Assembly (NCBI GenBank): GCA_905235375.1
Contig: CAJOLH010000018.1
Coordinates: 1 to 64,000 of the forward strand
Reading direction: 5' to 3'
Origin: an uncultured Bacteroidales bacterium
GTDB taxonomy: Bacteria; Bacteroidota; Bacteroidia; Bacteroidales; UBA3663
DNA length: 64,000 nucleotides
Below the pieces are notes generated by a model, which was given only the letters and a program-made list of their open reading frames with translations, was not told the DNA's origin and made no database searches. Position 1 is the stretch's first letter. Every line of letters begins with the position of its first letter. The translations under genes and the position numbers were made by a program. Positions 56,107 through 64,000 of the stretch are shown one piece after another.

Positions 56107-56277
56107 AAATGGATATTTGGGGATATTAAGGGATATTTGGGGATATTAAGGGATATTTGGGGACATCACCTTTGCCTTGAACGGTTCGGGTCGAACCAAC
56201 AATTGTTATTTGTTAAGTGTTAATTTAACTATCGTCCCTTAGAATCCCCCAAAATCTCTTAGAATCCCTTAAAATCC
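56107..56277. repeat. Intergenic inverted low-complexity repeat
   Basis: Four to five GGGGATATTAAGGGATATT units begin the region, ~90 nt of unique sequence follows (with a GGTTCG/CGAACC hairpin near 56181), then CTTAGAATCCCCCAAAATC-like units. The two ends are approximate reverse complements. Confidence 0.7.
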
Positions 56278-57300
56278 CTAAGATAATATTTTTCCTTTCG
56301 CTTCTTCTAAAGCTTCGATGATGCGGTCACACCACGCGTCAAATTCGGGTTCCTCCTGTTGCAGTTCGGGATGACTGAAGATGTGTTCGATAGACATTCG
56401 TGCCCCTTGGTCGAAACGTGTGGTAGCTACGAATCCAGGCACAGCACGTTTCAGTTTTGTGTTGTCGAAAATTACGGTGCAGGCCTTGTCGCCAAGCAGG
56501 TTGCCACAGAGGTCATACTGCGGACCCACGGCTGCCAGGAAGTCCGATGAGACGTGATAAGCCTTCAGTTCGACACCTAAGATGGAGGCAATGATCTCGT
56601 GGATCTGATTCCATGTAAGGCTTTCGTCACCAGTGATCTGGAACGCTTCGCCGATGGCGTGCTTGTTGCCCATCAGACCGACGAATGCCTTGGCGAAATC
56701 AGAGTTGTGCGTCAGGGTCCAGAGTGTAGTGCCATCACCAGGGATGATGACAGGTTTGCCGTCGAGCATACGCTTCAGTACCGACCAGCTGCCCTTTTGT
56801 CCATGAACGGCTGTCGGTACGCCGCGTTCGCAATAGGTGTGGCTGGGGCGGATGATGGTGATGGGGAATTGCTCTTCGCGGTAGTGGCGCATCAGCAGTT
56901 CCTCGCAGGCAATCTTGTCGCGTGAATACTGCCAATATGGATTGGCCAGCGTGGTGCCTTCGTTGATGATGGGCGAGGAGAGCGGCTTGTGGTAGGCGGA
57001 GGCCGAACTGATATACATGAATTGCTTCGTGCGACCCTTGAAGAGTCGATAGTCGCGCTCCACCTGTTCGGGAACGAAGCCGATGAAGTCGCAAACCACA
57101 TCGAACGACATGCCTGCGAGTGCCATTTCGGCAGCGGCCTCGTCATTGATGTCTGCGATGATGGTTTTTACGTTTTTAGGTACCTCATTTTGGCGTGTGC
57201 CGCGATTCAGGAGATAGAGTTCCCAGCCAGGTGTCTGTGCCACCAGTCTTGTAATCGCCGAACTGATCGTGCCAGTTCCTCCGATAAATAATGCTTTCAT
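56278..57300 (-). CDS. NAD-dependent epimerase/dehydratase family protein
   Basis: The start is the ATG at 57300 (MKALFIGGTGTISSAITRLVAQ); the track start lies in the promoter. The 340-residue protein has the Rossmann motif GGTGTISS and the YSRDKIACEELLM (YxxxK) of short-chain epimerases. It probably acts on a nucleotide sugar, but the substrate is unknown. A consensus promoter is present upstream, divergent from glnA. Confidence 0.9.
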   Translation of the reverse strand: MKALFIGGTGTISSAITRLVAQTPGWELYLLNRGTRQNEVPKNVKTIIADINDEAAAEMALAGMSFDVVCDFIGFVPEQVERDYRLFKGRTKQFMYISSASAYHKPLSSPIINEGTTLANPYWQYSRDKIACEELLMRHYREEQFPITIIRPSHTYCERGVPTAVHGQKGSWSVLKRMLDGKPVIIPGDGTTLWTLTHNSDFAKAFVGLMGNKHAIGEAFQITGDESLTWNQIHEIIASILGVELKAYHVSSDFLAAVGPQYDLCGNLLGDKACTVIFDNTKLKRAVPGFVATTRFDQGARMSIEHIFSHPELQQEEPEFDAWCDRIIEALEEAKGKILS

Positions 57301-57338
57301 AAATGTGGGGGTTAAGTCATAAATTCCTTTTTCGTGGG

Positions 57339-57369
57339 CAAAGATAATGATTTCTTGCGTTCTTTCCAA
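57339..57369 (-). promoter_or_regulatory. Epimerase gene promoter
   Basis: On the minus strand TTG (57369-57367), 20 nt and TATCTTTG (57346-57339). The predicted start near 57332 gives a ~32-nt leader. Confidence 0.85.
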
Positions 57370-57470
57370 AGTCTTTGCGGATTATTTTTGGATTATTTTT
57401 GATAAATGTAATCTCTGTTTGCATTTTGTTACCGAAGGCATCGGAAAAAGCATGAAAAACGTACCGATGT

Positions 57471-57501
57471 TTGGCAAAATGAATGTTTATCCGTACCTTT
57501 G
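57471..57501 (+). promoter_or_regulatory. glnA promoter
   Basis: TTG (57471-57473), 20 nt and TACCTTTG (57494-57501) match the consensus. The predicted start near 57508 leaves a ~36-nt leader. No obvious nitrogen-regulatory operator was seen. Confidence 0.85.
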
Positions 57502-57543
57502 TAACCACAATCACTTATTCCAAACAAAATTTCCAATTGAATT

Positions 57544-59055
57544 ATGAGCAATTCCAAGATTTCGATGAGTCCCAATCCTCTGGTGCGTTTCTTGAAGAAG
57601 GAGCCCAAGGATTTCACCCGTGAGGACCTTATCAACTATTGCAAAGAGAACAATATTCGCTTCATCAATTTCCATTATTGCGGTTGGGGCGGTCGCCTTA
57701 AGACTCTGAATTTTGTCATCCAAAGCGAGGAGCATCTGCGTGGAATCCTCGAAGCCGGCGAACGTGTCGATGGCTCCAGCCTGTTCCCCTTTGTAGAGGC
57801 CGGACGCTCGGACCTTTATGTGATGCCCCGCTACAAGACGGCTTTCGTCAATCCCTTTGCCGAAGAACCTTCGCTCGACGTGCTGTGTGCTTTCCTCGAT
57901 CGTGATGGCGAGTTCTTCGAGTCGTCACCTCAGTATATCCTGCACAAGGCCAATGAGGCTTTCGTTCGCAAGACGGGCTTGCAGATGGAGACAATGGGCG
58001 AACTTGAATACTACGTCATCGGCGAACAGGATCGCCTCTATCAGGTCGAGGACCAGCGCGGTTATCATGAGAGTGCTCCGTTCAACAAGTTTGCCGAACT
58101 GCGCACTGAGGCCATGAAGCTGATTGCCGAGTGCGGAGGCGAAATTAAATACGGACATTCCGAGGTAGGTAATTTCACCGAGGATGGAAAGATCTATGAG
58201 CAGAACGAAATCGAATTCCTGCCCACCAACATCGAGGATGCTGCCGACCAGCTCGTCATCGCCAAATGGATCATGCGTCAGTTGGCTTATCAATATGGCG
58301 TGGAGTTGACTTTCGCTCCCAAGATCACCGTGGGCAAAGCCGGATCAGGTATGCACGTGCATTGCCGCTTCACCAAGGATGGCAAGAGCATGACGCTCGA
58401 AAACGGAAAACTCAGCGACAATGCGCGCCGTGCTATTGCTGGATATATGGACGCTGGCACTTCGCTGCCCGCCTTCGGCAATCCTCATCCGCTTTCATTT
58501 ATGCGTCTTGTGCCTCATCAGGAGGCTCCGACTTCACTCTGCTGGTCGTTCAGTAATCGTTCGGCACTGGTGCGTGTCCCCCTCGGATGGCAGACCGAAA
58601 TGGATATGTCGAGCAAGGTCAACCCCTGCGAGAAAACGCTTAACAAGGACCTCTCCATCAAGCAGACCTTCGAATGGCGAGCTTCCGACGGTATGGCCGA
58701 CACCTATCTGCTGATGGCCGCCCTTTGCTGTGCCGCTCGTCATGGCTTCGAGATGCCCGATGCCCTTGAGGTGGCCGAGCGTACTTACGTCGATCTTGGT
58801 GTCAACATTCACGACAAGAGCAACCGCCAAGTGCAGGAAGCACTCGAGCAGTTGCCCGGTTCGTGTGAAGAGGCAGCCGATGAACTCAACAAGGATCGTG
58901 TCATCTACAGTTCTGAAGGCGTGTTCAGCGATTCGATCATCGACTACACCATCCATTATCTCAAGAGCTTTGACGACAAGAACATGCGTCAGGAACTCAT
59001 GGCCTCACCCGAGAAGCTCCTCCACTTCGTGATGACCAACATCGACAACGGATAA
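57544..59055 (+). CDS. glnA: Glutamine synthetase (GSI-like)
   Basis: The 503-residue protein has an N-terminal beta-grasp domain (NFHYCGWGGRLKTLNFVI, with VDGSSLFPF) and the catalytic domain (ELEYYVIGEQ, NEIEFLPTN, GSGMHVHCRFTKDGK, SNRSALVRVP). It is of GSI length, and unlike the GSIII enzyme of Bacteroides it is not over 700 residues. It condenses ammonia and glutamate. A terminator follows at 59111, inside the convergent esterase gene. Confidence 0.95.
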   Translation: MSNSKISMSPNPLVRFLKKEPKDFTREDLINYCKENNIRFINFHYCGWGGRLKTLNFVIQSEEHLRGILEAGERVDGSSLFPFVEAGRSDLYVMPRYKTAFVNPFAEEPSLDVLCAFLDRDGEFFESSPQYILHKANEAFVRKTGLQMETMGELEYYVIGEQDRLYQVEDQRGYHESAPFNKFAELRTEAMKLIAECGGEIKYGHSEVGNFTEDGKIYEQNEIEFLPTNIEDAADQLVIAKWIMRQLAYQYGVELTFAPKITVGKAGSGMHVHCRFTKDGKSMTLENGKLSDNARRAIAGYMDAGTSLPAFGNPHPLSFMRLVPHQEAPTSLCWSFSNRSALVRVPLGWQTEMDMSSKVNPCEKTLNKDLSIKQTFEWRASDGMADTYLLMAALCCAARHGFEMPDALEVAERTYVDLGVNIHDKSNRQVQEALEQLPGSCEEAADELNKDRVIYSSEGVFSDSIIDYTIHYLKSFDDKNMRQELMASPEKLLHFVMTNIDNG

Positions 59056-59079
59056 TCCGCGTTCCCTTCAGTCGTGTCA

Positions 59080-60195
59080 TCAGCCAAGTTTGGCTGATAC
59101 GAACCCGATGAGGCGCTGCTTGAAGGCAGCGCCTTTTTCTTCATACTCCTGTCTGTTCACTCCCTCTAAGAAGGGCGCGTCCTTCCATTGCTCCCACGTT
59201 CCGAAGATAAGGGGCAGCTCCAGACAGTGAATTGCCCCGAAGGTTGATTGTCCATGCCTCCAGTCCAGCAGCCATGTCTCGGTTTTTACGCCTTTCTTTT
59301 CGAGATGCTTTGCAAATTTCCCAGCAGGCCAGCGAAAGACGATTCTCGTCACGATGCCGTTCAGCAAACGGAAAGGGACGAAGGGCAGTGCATCGTCCCG
59401 CTGCGTCCAAAGGAGGACGGACTGCAGTCCCGGGATGATATGTTCGGGAGCCTTGATTTCGGTGCAGACAGGAGCAAAGGGCATTCCGCTAAGAGTGCCG
59501 TGTGAAGCGTTGTATTGTGCTTCGAGCATCTTCGTAAGCGGGGCAGTCTTGGGGTCGTCGTGAAGGAAACCAAGGAACTTGCGAGTCCTCTTGGCTTGTG
59601 CCTTTGCCGAAGCGGGAATAAAAGGTGCGCTGGCGATGATGGCCTTTTGGAAGAGGACTTGACGTTGCTGAGCTATATGACACAGTACGGCATGGGCTCC
59701 TGCCGATTGTCCGAAGACGGTCACTTGTTCGGGATTGCCGCCGAAGAGACGGATGTTCCGCTGAATCCATTGCAGGGCGCAGACCTGATCCTGCAGGCCG
59801 AGGTTCACGATGTCTTTCTTCGGTTCGTAAAAGAAGCCTAAGGCTCCCATTCGGTAGGAAATATTGACCACGACGATGCCGCCGCGCTCTGCAATCTCAC
59901 TGGCATCATAGCGCTGGTACATCCCGCTTCCCGTCAGGTAAGCGCCTCCATGCACCCAAACAAGTACAGGATGCAAGCCTTCGGTTGAAGGTGTGAAGAT
60001 CGAAAGCCGCAGACAGTCCTCGCTTTGCTCTTCGCCGCTTGACATGAGCCCAAGCAAGGTGTCGAGTTTCGACGGGTTCTGCGGACAGATGGTCACATGG
60101 CACTCGATATCTTCCACCGACTGAAGGTCGGGGGTAGGGATGGGCTTGCCGAAACGTTCGGCGGTGGCGTATCGGATGCCGATGTATCTTTTCAT
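59080..60195 (-). CDS. Carboxylesterase type B family protein
   Basis: The 371-residue protein has the carboxylesterase pattern: EDCLRLSIFTP, WVHGGAYLTGSG (oxyanion hole) and VFGQSAGAHAVLC (nucleophile). The N-terminal part begins without a signal peptide, and the length is shorter than the ~500 of classic family members. Its last codons overlap the glnA terminator hairpin. Substrate unknown. Confidence 0.92.
   Translation of the reverse strand: MKRYIGIRYATAERFGKPIPTPDLQSVEDIECHVTICPQNPSKLDTLLGLMSSGEEQSEDCLRLSIFTPSTEGLHPVLVWVHGGAYLTGSGMYQRYDASEIAERGGIVVVNISYRMGALGFFYEPKKDIVNLGLQDQVCALQWIQRNIRLFGGNPEQVTVFGQSAGAHAVLCHIAQQRQVLFQKAIIASAPFIPASAKAQAKRTRKFLGFLHDDPKTAPLTKMLEAQYNASHGTLSGMPFAPVCTEIKAPEHIIPGLQSVLLWTQRDDALPFVPFRLLNGIVTRIVFRWPAGKFAKHLEKKGVKTETWLLDWRHGQSTFGAIHCLELPLIFGTWEQWKDAPFLEGVNRQEYEEKGAAFKQRLIGFVSAKLG
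59111..59139 (+). terminator. glnA terminator within the convergent esterase gene
   Basis: AGGCGCTGC (59111-59119) and GCAGCGCCT (59126-59134) make a perfect 9-bp stem with a 6-nt loop, followed by TTTTCTTC. It lies 56 nt after the glnA stop and inside the esterase coding sequence, encoding AAFKQRL on the opposite strand. A second palindrome ATCAGCCAA/TTGGCTGAT is at 59079-59098. Confidence 0.85.
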
Positions 60196-60200
60196 TCGGA

Positions 60201-60800
60201 TTACTCGATAATTGCTTTTAGTTCGTGTACATATTGTGCCGCATCGTGGAATACGATGCCGTGCATACCAACCTTCTCGGCGCCTTCTACATTGATGGCC
60301 TTGTCATCGGTGAAGACGCATTCCTCGGCTTGGAGACCGAACTTTTCGAGTAAATGCTCGTAGATTTCAGGCTCTGGCTTGAGCAGGTGCACCTCCGACG
60401 AAATGACTTGTCCGTCGAGCAGGCTGAAGATGTCGTAGTTCTGCATCACCTCGTGCACCTTGCTGCTCCAGTTGGTAAGACCATAGAGTTCGTAGCCACT
60501 TGCCTTCAGTTCTTTCAGAAGCAATTTCATGCCGGGCACTTCGCCCGTCACAAAATCCACATAACGGTCGTAGAAGGTCTGAAGCTGCATCGTGTATTTG
60601 GGGTACTCTTTTTGCTTGCGGCGGATGATGTCGATGAAGGGGGTTACTTCGCGATCCAGTTCATTGACGAACTCCAATGAAGCGAAGAAGGAGTAGAACT
60701 CCTGTTTGTCCTCTTCATTGTCGAAGAGTGGGTCGATGATGTGCGTGAAGTCGTAATCGACGAGCACTTTGCCGAAGTCAAATATCAGGGCTTTGATCAT
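60201..60800 (-). CDS. HAD-superfamily hydrolase
   Basis: The start is the ATG at 60800; the track extension is AT-rich. The 199-residue protein has the HAD motif I (IKALIFDFGKVLVDYD) and the later LTNWSSK (motif II) and EPEIYEHLLEKF...FTDDKAINVEGA (motifs III/IV). It is a small phosphatase of the beta-phosphoglucomutase/epoxide hydrolase-like subgroup. TATCTTTG lies on the minus strand at 60827-60820, but no TTG is at the right distance. Confidence 0.93.
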   Translation of the reverse strand: MIKALIFDFGKVLVDYDFTHIIDPLFDNEEDKQEFYSFFASLEFVNELDREVTPFIDIIRRKQKEYPKYTMQLQTFYDRYVDFVTGEVPGMKLLLKELKASGYELYGLTNWSSKVHEVMQNYDIFSLLDGQVISSEVHLLKPEPEIYEHLLEKFGLQAEECVFTDDKAINVEGAEKVGMHGIVFHDAAQYVHELKAIIE

Positions 60801-60888
60801 TTCATGCTTAATTTTGGCGCAAAGATAGTGAAAAAAAGAATACGATGGCCGATGGAACTGCATTTTTTGCAGTTTTTCGGCTCAACGT

Positions 60889-60919
60889 TTGGAGTTTGCC
60901 GATTATTTCATTATTTTTG
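60889..60919 (+). promoter_or_regulatory. Promoter directly before leader element copy B
   Basis: TTG (60889-60891), 20 nt and TATTTTTG (60912-60919) match the consensus exactly. The start near 60926 lies within the 5' end of the conserved element, so the element is transcribed as the 5' UTR of the pectinase gene. Confidence 0.85.
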
Positions 60920-61111
60920 CAGCGACCATTTCGAACAACCGAAAACAAAAGCGGAGTATAACATTGAGTGGTCGCATAGCTCAAAATTATAGGAAAATTA
61001 AATCAAAAAATTATAAGAAAGACGGGAGGAAATTTGTTTCGATGTTCTTTCGGACATTCTTTTTTGATAATTTTTAAAATCATTTTCTTATAATTTTGCG
61101 CGCAGCAACCC
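60919..61111 (+). promoter_or_regulatory. Conserved structured leader element, copy B
   Basis: This 193-nt segment is closely similar to 16001-16159. CAAAATTATAGGAAAAT (60982-60998) pairs with ATTTTCTTATAATTTTG (61082-61098) over 17 positions with one G-U pair. GGTCGC (60970-60975) is also the complement of GCGACC (60922-60927), which could form a competing 5' hairpin. The element ends 34 nt before the ATG. Confidence 0.75.
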
Positions 61112-61145
61112 TATAAAGAAACATTAATAAATCCACACTAAACAC

Positions 61146-63254
61146 ATGAAACGACATCTTTCGATCCGATTCCTTCTGCTGCTCGTTTGCAGTCTTATTA
61201 CCATGAACCTCTTCGCGCAACCTCGCAATCCGATGCGTGCCACCGGTGACGCATTTTTCCAGAGTGATGATGCGCGTCGCATCGGTGACCAGATACTGCT
61301 CTATCAGCGCGTCACGGGCGGTTGGCCCAAGAATATCGACATGGCACGCGACCTCAGCCTCGAGGAACGTGCACAAATAGCTCGTGACAAGCAGCGCGCT
61401 GACGATTCGACCATCGACAACGGAGCCACCACCATGCAGATGCAGTTCCTGGCACGTCTCTACAAGCAGACAGGCGAACCGCGATATAAGGAGGGTTTCC
61501 GTAGTGGCGTGGAATATCTGCTCAGCGGACAATATGAGAATGGCGGCTGGCCGCAGTTCTGGCCCAACAACCGAGGCTATCAGGTGCATATCACCTACAA
61601 CGATGACGCGATGGTGAACACGCTCACCCTCTTCCGCGACCTTTTCGAGGGACGCGACATCTACGGTGGCGACCTCATCCACGATGATATGAAGACAAGG
61701 CTTCGTGCCTCGTTCGACAAAGGCATCGACTGCATCCTCAGGACGCAGATTCGCGTGAAAGGCAAGCCCACCATCTGGTGTCAGCAGCACGACCACGAGA
61801 CCTTTGAGCCTGCTGCTGCCCGTGCCTACGAACTGCCGTCGTTCGGGCCGTCGGAAAGTGCGGGCATATTGCGTCTGCTCATGGAACTGCCCAATCCCGA
61901 CAAGCGCGTCAAGGAGGCTGTGCATGGCGGTATGAAGTGGCTCGATACCTATAAGCTCACTGGCCTGCGTTATGTGCGTGCCCGTCATGGACGGAACGAC
62001 ACCGATGCGGACACTCATTTGGAGAAAGATCCGACGGCTCCCCCGCTTTGGGGACGCTTCTACGATCTCGTTCACGTGGAGCCATACGTCTGCGACCGCG
62101 ATGGTTTGCCGCGCAAACATTTGGATCAGATTGGTCCCGAGCGCCGCAATGGTTACGCTTGGTACGTCACACGTCCTGCCGAACTCTATCCGCTCTATGA
62201 GGCATGGGCTGACAAATATGACAAGCGTCATAAGGTGAAGATAAGCCTTTCGACCAAGGGTGCTAACGAGACGGGACTCATCGACATGGATCGCCGTCCC
62301 GTTGTCAATCCCAAGAATTTCGATATTGTGGTTCGTCCTGGCGAGAGCATCCAGCAGGCCATCGAACAGGCTCCCGACGATGGCACCGAGCCTTTCAAGA
62401 TTCTTGTCTTGAACGGTATCTATCGCCAGAAGGTCATCATCGACAAGCCGAACATCGTGCTGGTGGGAGAGGATCGTGACAGCACGCGTCTCATCCTCGC
62501 TGAGACAGGCAACAACATCACCGTGCCCGAGTATAAGGGAAAGAAGGTTCACATGGGTGTCATCGTGCTCACCGAAGAGGCCGACAACTGCGTCATCAGT
62601 GGTCTGACGGTCTATAACAACTATGGTACGACGGTCGAGGAGACCACCATGCACCAGATGGCTATCTATGGGCGCGCTAATCATACCATCATCGTCAACT
62701 GCAACGTGTGGGCTGATGGCAACGATGCGCTTTCACTTTGGGCTCCTGGGGGTGAAGGTATGTATTATCATGCCGACCTCGACCTGCGTTGCCCAGGTGT
62801 GGATTTCCTATGTCCGCGCGGCTGGTGCTTTGCCACACGCTGCCGTTTCTACGGCGACGGACGAGCCATCCTTTGGCACGATGGTCGCGGCAATCGTTTG
62901 AAGAAGTTTGTGGTCAAGGATTCATGGTTCGATGCCAAGTCACCCACACTCCTGGGTCGTTATCACCACGACCATCAGATCTATCTGCTCAATTGCCACC
63001 TTTCGGAGCAGATTCTTGACGCCAACATCCAATATGCCTATTCCGACAAGGTGCTCGATCCCTGTCCGTGGGGCAATCGCGTCTATTACTATCACTGCAT
63101 TCGCGAAGGCGGTCAGGGCCATTGGCTCGACGACAATCTGCACCAGGCCGTAGGTTCTCCCCGCAATTACGAGATGACTGCCCAGTGGACCTTCAACTAC
63201 GAATGGAATCCTGAGCAGCACCTCCGCGACCTCTGGTATCTCCTGGCCTATTAG
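61146..63254 (+). CDS. Pectate lyase (PL10) fused to pectinesterase (CE8)
   Basis: The 702-residue protein has a signal peptide (residues 1-24, ending LFAQ). Residues ~30-370 form the PL10 pectate lyase (GGWPKNIDMA, YENGGWPQFWPN, VTGGLRYVRA-like segment), and ~385-700 form a parallel-beta CE8 pectin methylesterase (IVVRPGESIQQAIEQAPDDG, GLTVYNNYGTT, DGRAILWHDGRG, DSWFDAKSPTLLGRYHHDH). One exported enzyme can demethylate and cleave pectin. Bacteroidales pectin loci usually carry these as separate or fused modules. Confidence 0.93.
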   Translation: MKRHLSIRFLLLLVCSLITMNLFAQPRNPMRATGDAFFQSDDARRIGDQILLYQRVTGGWPKNIDMARDLSLEERAQIARDKQRADDSTIDNGATTMQMQFLARLYKQTGEPRYKEGFRSGVEYLLSGQYENGGWPQFWPNNRGYQVHITYNDDAMVNTLTLFRDLFEGRDIYGGDLIHDDMKTRLRASFDKGIDCILRTQIRVKGKPTIWCQQHDHETFEPAAARAYELPSFGPSESAGILRLLMELPNPDKRVKEAVHGGMKWLDTYKLTGLRYVRARHGRNDTDADTHLEKDPTAPPLWGRFYDLVHVEPYVCDRDGLPRKHLDQIGPERRNGYAWYVTRPAELYPLYEAWADKYDKRHKVKISLSTKGANETGLIDMDRRPVVNPKNFDIVVRPGESIQQAIEQAPDDGTEPFKILVLNGIYRQKVIIDKPNIVLVGEDRDSTRLILAETGNNITVPEYKGKKVHMGVIVLTEEADNCVISGLTVYNNYGTTVEETTMHQMAIYGRANHTIIVNCNVWADGNDALSLWAPGGEGMYYHADLDLRCPGVDFLCPRGWCFATRCRFYGDGRAILWHDGRGNRLKKFVVKDSWFDAKSPTLLGRYHHDHQIYLLNCHLSEQILDANIQYAYSDKVLDPCPWGNRVYYYHCIREGGQGHWLDDNLHQAVGSPRNYEMTAQWTFNYEWNPEQHLRDLWYLLAY

Positions 63255-63343
63255 CCCCCTCACCCCCCCTTACCCCCGTTCCGTCTGTTGCGATGTCATC
63301 GCAACCTCGTCATAATCCTTCTTAACCCCTTCCATTCCCACCA

Positions 63344-63955
63344 ATGGACCCCTTTCTCGGACGCTACTACGTCGGTCGGCGCTACCTTCGCGAGTGCCGC
63401 CTCTACCATGTGCTTGGCACCTATACGCCCACGGGCAACAAGGCGCACTATTGTTGCGATTCGCTCGAATATTCCAACGATAACTCAGTGAGCATGGAGC
63501 ATCACCTGATTGAAAAGAAGACGGCAGGCGACATCCTCATGCAGGAGATTACGGAAGCTGACTACGAGCGCGGCATCGAACTGTTCTACAAATCACTCCT
63601 ACAGATTCGTCAGTACATCACTTCGCTGAAAGGCATTCCCTGCGACCATATTCAGGCGGGTAAGGCCTATCGCTTTTTCGACCATCTCTACCTTAACGTG
63701 CATCAGAATCCCAAAGGAAACTACTTCGAGAGCCAGTACCTTGAGATTGCGCCCTCGTCGGTTACCATTCGCGGAACATGGATTTCATCCTCACTGAGTG
63801 AGACCAACCGCATCAACTACGAGGAAATCACCTCATCCGATGCCCAGAAAGCCATCAAGCAATTCGAACTCTTTTACGCCACCATCCGCAACTACATCAA
63901 TTCGTTGGTGAAGGAGGATCCTCCATACGGCTCTTTTGTCATCGGAAAAAGATAA
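63344..63955 (+). CDS. Hypothetical protein, 203 residues
   Basis: The soluble protein has no signal peptide or membrane segment. Recognisable features are an N-terminal RYYVGRRYLRECRLYHV and a helical centre (DYERGIELFYKSLLQIRQYITSL). I do not recognise the family. It follows the pectinase after 89 nt with no clear promoter and may be cotranscribed. Confidence 0.7.
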   Translation: MDPFLGRYYVGRRYLRECRLYHVLGTYTPTGNKAHYCCDSLEYSNDNSVSMEHHLIEKKTAGDILMQEITEADYERGIELFYKSLLQIRQYITSLKGIPCDHIQAGKAYRFFDHLYLNVHQNPKGNYFESQYLEIAPSSVTIRGTWISSSLSETNRINYEEITSSDAQKAIKQFELFYATIRNYINSLVKEDPPYGSFVIGKR

Positions 63956-64000
63956 CCCTAATTTGTAGGAAAATGATCATCCATAGTATATAGCACAATC

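Noticed and set aside
56175-56200. tRNA T-arm-like GGTTCGGGTCGAACC
   Set aside because: It is a simple hairpin with a 3-nt loop; no acceptor, D or anticodon arms are present around it.
61080-62684. 534-codon minus-strand ORF
   Set aside because: It is antisense to the PL10-CE8 gene, which has signal peptide and domain motifs; the antisense product shows none.

Overview
The window looks like a chromosome segment from a gut-type member of Bacteroidales, close to Prevotella or Bacteroides. The evidence is the promoter grammar (TTG, 19-21 nt, TAnnTTTG) ahead of many genes, SusCD-era style lipoprotein and porin genes, a UpxY/NusG-like regulator, an ECF sigma factor with an outer-membrane-barrel anti-sigma partner, a PL10-CE8 pectinase, and a large Bacteroidetes type II-C Cas9. 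I saw no rRNA, tRNA, insertion sequence or prophage.

Layout. 0.3-1.7 kb: a DUF4143-type ATPase. 1.7-15.7 kb: a complete type II-C CRISPR-Cas locus. It holds, left to right, a decayed solitary repeat, two near-identical double-HTH/CxxC genes, an array of 79 48-bp repeats that I read as identical with 78 spacers, a structured cas2-proximal flank, then cas2, cas1 and cas9 on the minus strand, and a tracrRNA gene divergent from cas9. Every repeat contains a Bacteroidetes-type promoter that points into the next spacer. The tracrRNA has its own promoter, and the likely cas9 promoter lies beyond the tracrRNA, so the cas9 5' leader would be antisense to it. 16-20.6 kb: M49 peptidase lipoprotein, AlkD-like, Fur-like, purA. 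20.7-23.5 kb: porin and Na+/solute symporter. 23.7-31.2 kb: an aromatic amino-acid fermentation set (PaaI-like thioesterase, iorAB, two phenylacetate-CoA ligases around an ACT protein, an aminotransferase). 31.2-40 kb: housekeeping and stress genes, including rubrerythrin, pncB, bcp and a carbonic anhydrase broken by a 5-bp duplication. 40.2-42.1 kb: ECF sigma and anti-sigma/barrel pair. 42.1-50 kb: an AT-rich accessory island headed by a UpxY-like gene with a long structured leader, followed by membrane proteins with zinc ribbons, a FISUMP-TonB protein and a decayed gene. 50-64 kb: beta-propeller, MATE, YolD-like/Y-family polymerase, esterases, coaW, epimerase, glnA, HAD phosphatase and a pectinase.

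Two noncoding patterns cut across the genes. A roughly 160-190 nt element with alternative pairing potential occurs twice, directly upstream of the M49 peptidase and the pectinase. Many intergenic gaps are filled by a short tandem unit followed by its approximate reverse complement. Start codons were moved downstream from the ORF track where it used TTG/GTG or an implausible extension. All functional calls rest on motif recognition by eye; no database search was possible.
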